This document shows positions 14,725-18,007 of a stretch of 18,007 nucleotides of DNA, one piece after another. Location of the stretch: NCBI GenBank assembly GCA_035504175.1, contig DATJSJ010000293.1, forward strand, positions 1 to 18,007, read 5' to 3'. The notes beneath the pieces were generated by a model that worked only from the letters and a program-made list of their open reading frames with translations, was not told where the DNA came from and ran no database searches. The position numbers and the translations under genes are program-made. How positions within the stretch are numbered: position 1 is the first letter of the stretch; each line of letters begins with the position of its first letter. This DNA comes from DATJSJ01 sp035504175. GTDB taxonomy: Bacteria; Pseudomonadota; Alphaproteobacteria; Acetobacterales; Acetobacteraceae.

Positions 14725-14748
14725 TTGCATCATCTGGCGGGCAGGCAC

Positions 14749-15678
14749 ATGCAGGCCATCGTGCTCGGCGCGGCGGCCGGGGGCGGCTTCCCGCAATGGA
14801 ATTCCAACGCACCGGCCTGCCGCCGCGCACGATCTGGTGATCAGGCGACGCGTCCGCGTACCCAGGCCTCTCTCGCGGCCAGCGCCGATGCGCGCCACTG
14901 GTTTCTGCTCAACGCCTCGCCCGATCTGCGGGCGCAGATCGAGGCGACGCCGGCGCTGCAGCCGCATGAAGGGCTACGCTCCTCGCCGATCGCCGGGGTG
15001 GTGCTGACCGGGGGCGACGTCGATGCGGTTGCCGGGCTGCTGACGCTCCGCGAGCGGCAGGCGCTCACCGTGTTTGCCACCAGGCGGATCCATGACGTGC
15101 TCGACGCCAATCCGATCTTCGACGTGCTGGCGCGCGACGTGGTGCGGCGCCAGACGGTTGTGCCGGACGCGCCGGTGGCGCTGACCCTGCCGGACGGCAC
15201 GCCGAGCGGACTCACGGCGACGCTGTTCCCGGTGCCGGGCAAGGTGCCGCTCTATCTCGAGGCGGGGCTGGCCGATTCGGACGCGCCGCCGGTGATCGAG
15301 GGCGAGGAGACGGTCGGTGTCGCGATCGGCGACGGGCGCAGCACGCTGCATTTCATCCCGGGCTGTGCCGCGATGACGCCGGCGCTGACGGCGCGGCTGC
15401 GCGGCGCGGAGTGCGTGCTGTTCGACGGAACGCTATGGCGTGATGACGAGATGCTGCGCGCCGGGATCGGCAGCAAGACCGGGCGGCGGATGGGCCATAT
15501 GAGCGTCGCCGGGCCGGAGGGCACGATGGCGGCCTTCCGCGAGCTCGGCGTGCGGCGACGCATCCTGATCCACATCAACAACTCCAACCCGATCCTGCTG
15601 GAGGATTCGCCCGAGCGGGAAGCGGTCGAGGCGGCCGGCTGGGACGTCGCGCATGACGGGATGGAGATCGCGCTATGA
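14749..15678 (+). CDS. pqqB: PQQ biosynthesis protein PqqB (metallo-beta-lactamase fold)
   Basis: A 309-aa protein of the PqqB family, described in Methylobacterium as an iron-dependent hydroxylase of the tyrosine part of the precursor. Recognisable by GAAAGGGFPQWNSN, RPRTQASLA, LNASPDLRAQI, VPGKVPLYLE, FIPGCAAMT, LFDGTLWRDDEM, TGRRMGHM (His250) and HINNSNPILLEDS (His275). Two departures are visible: position 93 is Ala in GGDVDAVAGLL, where the family I remember has Asp-His, and the Cys-x-Cys-x2-Cys zinc site is reduced to S19-N-A21-P-A-C24. ATG 14749 is the start; the in-frame upstream start at 14725 lies next to the hairpin. The stop overlaps pqqC. Confidence 0.96.
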   Translation: MQAIVLGAAAGGGFPQWNSNAPACRRARSGDQATRPRTQASLAASADARHWFLLNASPDLRAQIEATPALQPHEGLRSSPIAGVVLTGGDVDAVAGLLTLRERQALTVFATRRIHDVLDANPIFDVLARDVVRRQTVVPDAPVALTLPDGTPSGLTATLFPVPGKVPLYLEAGLADSDAPPVIEGEETVGVAIGDGRSTLHFIPGCAAMTPALTARLRGAECVLFDGTLWRDDEMLRAGIGSKTGRRMGHMSVAGPEGTMAAFRELGVRRRILIHINNSNPILLEDSPEREAVEAAGWDVAHDGMEIAL

Positions 15679-16415
15679 GCAATCGCGTGGTGTCGCCCGA
15701 TGAGCTGGAGGCCGCGCTGCGGCAGATCGGCGCCGAGCGCTACCACAATCTGCATCCGTTCCATCGTCTGCTGCATGGCGGCAGGCTGAACCAGGCGCAG
15801 GTGCAGGCCTGGGCGCTGAACCGCTTCTACTACCAGAGTCGCATTCCGGCGAAGGATGCGAGCCTCTTGGCGCGGTTGCCGACCGCGGAGCTGCGCCGCG
15901 CCTGGCGGCATCGGCTGGAGGATCATGACGGCACCGCACCCGGCACCGGCGGCGTCGCGCGCTGGCTGAAGCTGGCGGAGGGCGTCGGGCTTGATCCCGC
16001 CTATGTCGAATCCACCGCCGGGCTGCTGCCGGCGACGCGCTTCGCGGTCGATGCCTATGTCGCGTTCGTGCGCGAGCGCAGCATTCTCGAGGCGGTCGCC
16101 TCGTCGCTCACCGAGATGTTCTCGCCGACGATCATCGCCGAGCGCGTCTCCGGCATGCTGGCGCATTATGATTTCGTGACGCAGGAGACGCTGGCGTACT
16201 TCACCCCGCGCCTGACGCAGGCGCCGCGCGACGCCGACTTCGCGCTTGCCTATGTCAAGGAGCATGCGCGCACGCGCGAGCAGCAGGAGGCGGCGATGGC
16301 GGCGCTGCGCTTCAAATGCGACCTGCTCTGGGCTCAGCTTGATGCGCTGCATCATGCCTATGTGACGCCGGGGCTGATCCCGCCCGGCGCCTTCGTCCCC
16401 GCATCCGCGGCATGA
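15675..16415 (+). CDS. pqqC: Pyrroloquinoline-quinone synthase PqqC
   Basis: A 246-aa cofactorless oxidase carrying out the last ring closure and eight-electron oxidation to PQQ. Numbering coincides with the Klebsiella enzyme: His24, Arg50, Tyr53, Lys60, His84, Tyr128, Tyr175, Arg179 and Lys214 are all present. The exception is position 154, Ile in FSPTIIAERV where Klebsiella has His. The start ATGA overlaps the pqqB stop by 4 bases, implying translational coupling. Its stop overlaps pqqD in the same way. Confidence 0.97.
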   Translation: MSNRVVSPDELEAALRQIGAERYHNLHPFHRLLHGGRLNQAQVQAWALNRFYYQSRIPAKDASLLARLPTAELRRAWRHRLEDHDGTAPGTGGVARWLKLAEGVGLDPAYVESTAGLLPATRFAVDAYVAFVRERSILEAVASSLTEMFSPTIIAERVSGMLAHYDFVTQETLAYFTPRLTQAPRDADFALAYVKEHARTREQQEAAMAALRFKCDLLWAQLDALHHAYVTPGLIPPGAFVPASAA

Positions 16416-16699
16416 GCGCGGCCGTCACCCTGGACGAGGCCGCGGTCCCGGTGTTCGCGCCCGGGGTGCGGCTGCATTTCGATGGGGTGCGCCAGGCCTG
16501 GGTGGTGCTGGCGCCGGAGCGGCTGTTCCTGCCGGACGAGTCGGCGGTGGAAATCCTCAAGCTGGTGAACGGGCAGCGTTCGCTCGGCGTGCTGATCGAC
16601 GATCTGGCGGCGCGGTTTGCCGCGCCGCGCGAGGTGATCGCGACGGACGTGCGGGAGATGCTGGCCGAGCTGGCGCAGAAGGGAGCGATACGGCTGTGA
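16412..16699 (+). CDS. pqqD: PqqA-binding chaperone PqqD
   Basis: A 95-aa RiPP recognition element that binds PqqA and presents it to PqqE. Family features: VRLHFDGVRQAWVVLAPERL (beta hairpin), then DESAVEILKLVNGQRS and a C-terminal helix VREMLAELAQKGAIRL. A separate gene here, not fused to PqqC as in Methylobacterium. ATGA overlap with pqqC and TGATG overlap with pqqE. Confidence 0.96.
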   Translation: MSAAVTLDEAAVPVFAPGVRLHFDGVRQAWVVLAPERLFLPDESAVEILKLVNGQRSLGVLIDDLAARFAAPREVIATDVREMLAELAQKGAIRL

Positions 16700-17865
16700 T
16701 GGAGCGCGCGATGCCGTCCGATCTCGCCGATCGCCCTGGTTCGGTTGCCGAGGGACCCGCCGGGGCGCGGGTGATCGCGCGTCCGGCGCCGCCGATGGGC
16801 CTGATCGCCGAGCTGTCGCATCGCTGTCCCCTCGCCTGCCCGTACTGCTCCAACCCGCTGGCGCTCGAGCGCGGCTCGGCGGAGCTCGACACCGCGACCT
16901 GGCTGCGTGTGCTGGAGGAGGCGGCCGCACTCGGCATCCTGCACGTGCATTTCACCGGCGGCGAGCCGACGGCGCGGCGCGATCTCGTCGAGCTCGTGCG
17001 GCAGTGCCGCGCGCTCGGGCTGTACAGCAACCTGATCACCTCGGGCGTACTGCTCGATGCGGCGTCGCTCGCGCGGCTGGCCGAGGCCGGGCTCGATCAC
17101 GTGCAGCTCAGCTTCCAGGATGCGGAGGCGGCAAGCGCCGACCGGATCGGCGGCTACGCCGGCGGGCACGAGAAGAAGCTGGCCGTGGCGCGGCTGGTGC
17201 GCGAGGCCGGACTGCCGCTGACCGCCAACTTCGTCATCCATCGCCAGAACATCGAGCGCCTGCCGGCGATGCTGGCGCTGGGCGAGCGGCTCGGTGCCGG
17301 ACGGATCGAGATCGCGCACGTGCAGTATTACGGCTGGGGCCTGGTCAATCGCGACGCGCTGCTGCCGAGCCTGGCGCAGCTCGACGCGGCGACCGCCGAG
17401 GTCGAGGCGGCGCGGGCGCGGCTCGCAGGGCGCGTGGTGATCGACTACGTGGTGCCGGACTATCACGCGGCGCGGCCGAAGGCGTGCATGGGCGGCTGGG
17501 CGCGGCGCTTCATCAACATCAGCCCGAGCGGCAAGGCGCTGCCCTGTCACGCGGCGGAGACGCTGCCCGGCTTCGACTTCCCGTCCGTGCGCGAGACGTC
17601 GCTGCGGCAGATCTGGGAGGAGTCCGACGCGTTCGCGCGGTTCCGTGGCACGGCGTGGATGCCCGAGCCGTGCCAGAGCTGCGAGCGGCGCGAGATCGAC
17701 TGGGGCGGCTGTCGCTGCCAGGCCTTCGCGCTGACCGGCGATGCCGCGCGCACCGATCCGGCCTGCGAGCTGTCGCCCGATCATGCCCTGATGCAGCAGG
17801 CGACGCGCTCGGTCGAAGCGGCGCCGCCGGCGTTCGTTTACCGCCGCATCGGCGCAGTGACGTAG
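16699..17865 (+). CDS. pqqE: PqqA peptide cyclase PqqE (radical SAM/SPASM)
   Basis: A 388-aa radical SAM enzyme that forms the Glu16-Tyr20 carbon-carbon bond in PqqA. The SAM cluster motif is CPLACPYC (Cys43, 47, 50), FTGGEP follows for SAM binding, and the SPASM domain holds the auxiliary cluster ligands: ACMGGW, LPCHAAE, CQSCERREIDWGGCRC with its conserved Asp, and DPACELS. ATG 16699 forms TGATG with the pqqD stop; GTG 16696 immediately before it is also possible. It is the last gene of the operon in the window, followed by the palindrome cluster. Confidence 0.97.
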   Translation: MERAMPSDLADRPGSVAEGPAGARVIARPAPPMGLIAELSHRCPLACPYCSNPLALERGSAELDTATWLRVLEEAAALGILHVHFTGGEPTARRDLVELVRQCRALGLYSNLITSGVLLDAASLARLAEAGLDHVQLSFQDAEAASADRIGGYAGGHEKKLAVARLVREAGLPLTANFVIHRQNIERLPAMLALGERLGAGRIEIAHVQYYGWGLVNRDALLPSLAQLDAATAEVEAARARLAGRVVIDYVVPDYHAARPKACMGGWARRFINISPSGKALPCHAAETLPGFDFPSVRETSLRQIWEESDAFARFRGTAWMPEPCQSCERREIDWGGCRCQAFALTGDAARTDPACELSPDHALMQQATRSVEAAPPAFVYRRIGAVT

Positions 17866-17899
17866 CCGCTCCTGCTCAGTCGATCCGGCGCGCGCCCAT

Positions 17900-18007
17900 G
17901 CGCGCTCGACACCGTCGAGCGCACCTCAAGCCCTCGCCACGGGTCCGGAACGCTGTCAAGGCCGAAGCCGCGCTTCGCGCGGTGCGCGCAGAGCGCGCAG
18001 CCTTGAC
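17900..18007. repeat. Palindrome cluster after pqqE, inverted copy of the 8518-8550 repeat
   Basis: GCGCTCGAC (17902-17910), ACC, GTCGAGCGC (17914-17922), continuing as ACCTCAAGCC to 17932, is the reverse complement of the element at 8518-8550 apart from the 3-base loop. Further stems follow: CGAAGC-CGC-GCTTCG (17963-17977), TGCGCGC-AGA-GCGCGCA (17983-17999), and outer arms GTCAAGGC (17955-17962) with GCCTTGAC (18000-18007) enclosing them. The cluster starts 34 bases after the pqqE stop and runs to the window edge, so it may continue. Confidence 0.7.

Overview
The window is very GC-rich DNA from a free-living alphaproteobacterium. The PQQ operon order, an alphaproteobacterial-type GluQRS and the protein sequences suggest Rhodospirillales, probably Acetobacteraceae; this placement is inference from gene content and style. 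I count 20 protein-coding genes, all of which look intact except the first, which runs off the left edge. I see no rRNA, tRNA, CRISPR array, insertion sequence or phage gene.

Layout. (1) 1-3224: purine catabolism. The xanthine dehydrogenase small subunit (minus strand, cut by the left edge) is divergent from guanine deaminase (plus strand), so guanine to xanthine to urate is encoded around one 383-bp intergenic region. (2) 3306-7350: unrelated single genes: a 112-aa unknown, a secreted Gly/Trp-rich protein ending in five cysteines, GluQRS (tRNA-Asp queuosine modification), an esterase of the phospholipase/carboxylesterase family, a PDZ protein with a degenerate trypsin-like domain, and a small lipoprotein. 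(3) 7608-11317: a TauA/SsuA-type ABC importer with two different permeases, a substrate-binding protein and an ATPase. A cyclase/formamidase-family hydrolase converges on it. (4) 12216-14468: a 1-Cys peroxiredoxin, a cysteine-free Rrf2 regulator and a divergent cysteine synthase-like PLP enzyme, a plausible sulfur/redox module. (5) 14588-17865: a complete pqqABCDE operon with overlapping or tightly spaced genes from pqqB to pqqE.

How the genes work together. pqqA-E make pyrroloquinoline quinone for periplasmic dehydrogenases; no pqqF/G-type peptidase lies in the window. The Rrf2/CysK pair resembles the CymR/CysK arrangement of Firmicutes, where a regulator without an Fe-S cluster senses cysteine status through CysK. 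The importer's ligand cannot be read from sequence; no TauD or SsuD desulfonation gene is present.

Most worth a second look: a palindromic repeat present in opposite orientation between the two permease genes and just after pqqE; active-site substitutions in PqqB (His93 position is Ala) and PqqC (His154 position is Ile); the Cys-less Rrf2/CysK pair with a possible leaderless cysK start; and the pseudo-protease PDZ protein. I found no clearly new multi-gene system. The importer plus cyclase is the best candidate for an uncharacterised pathway.
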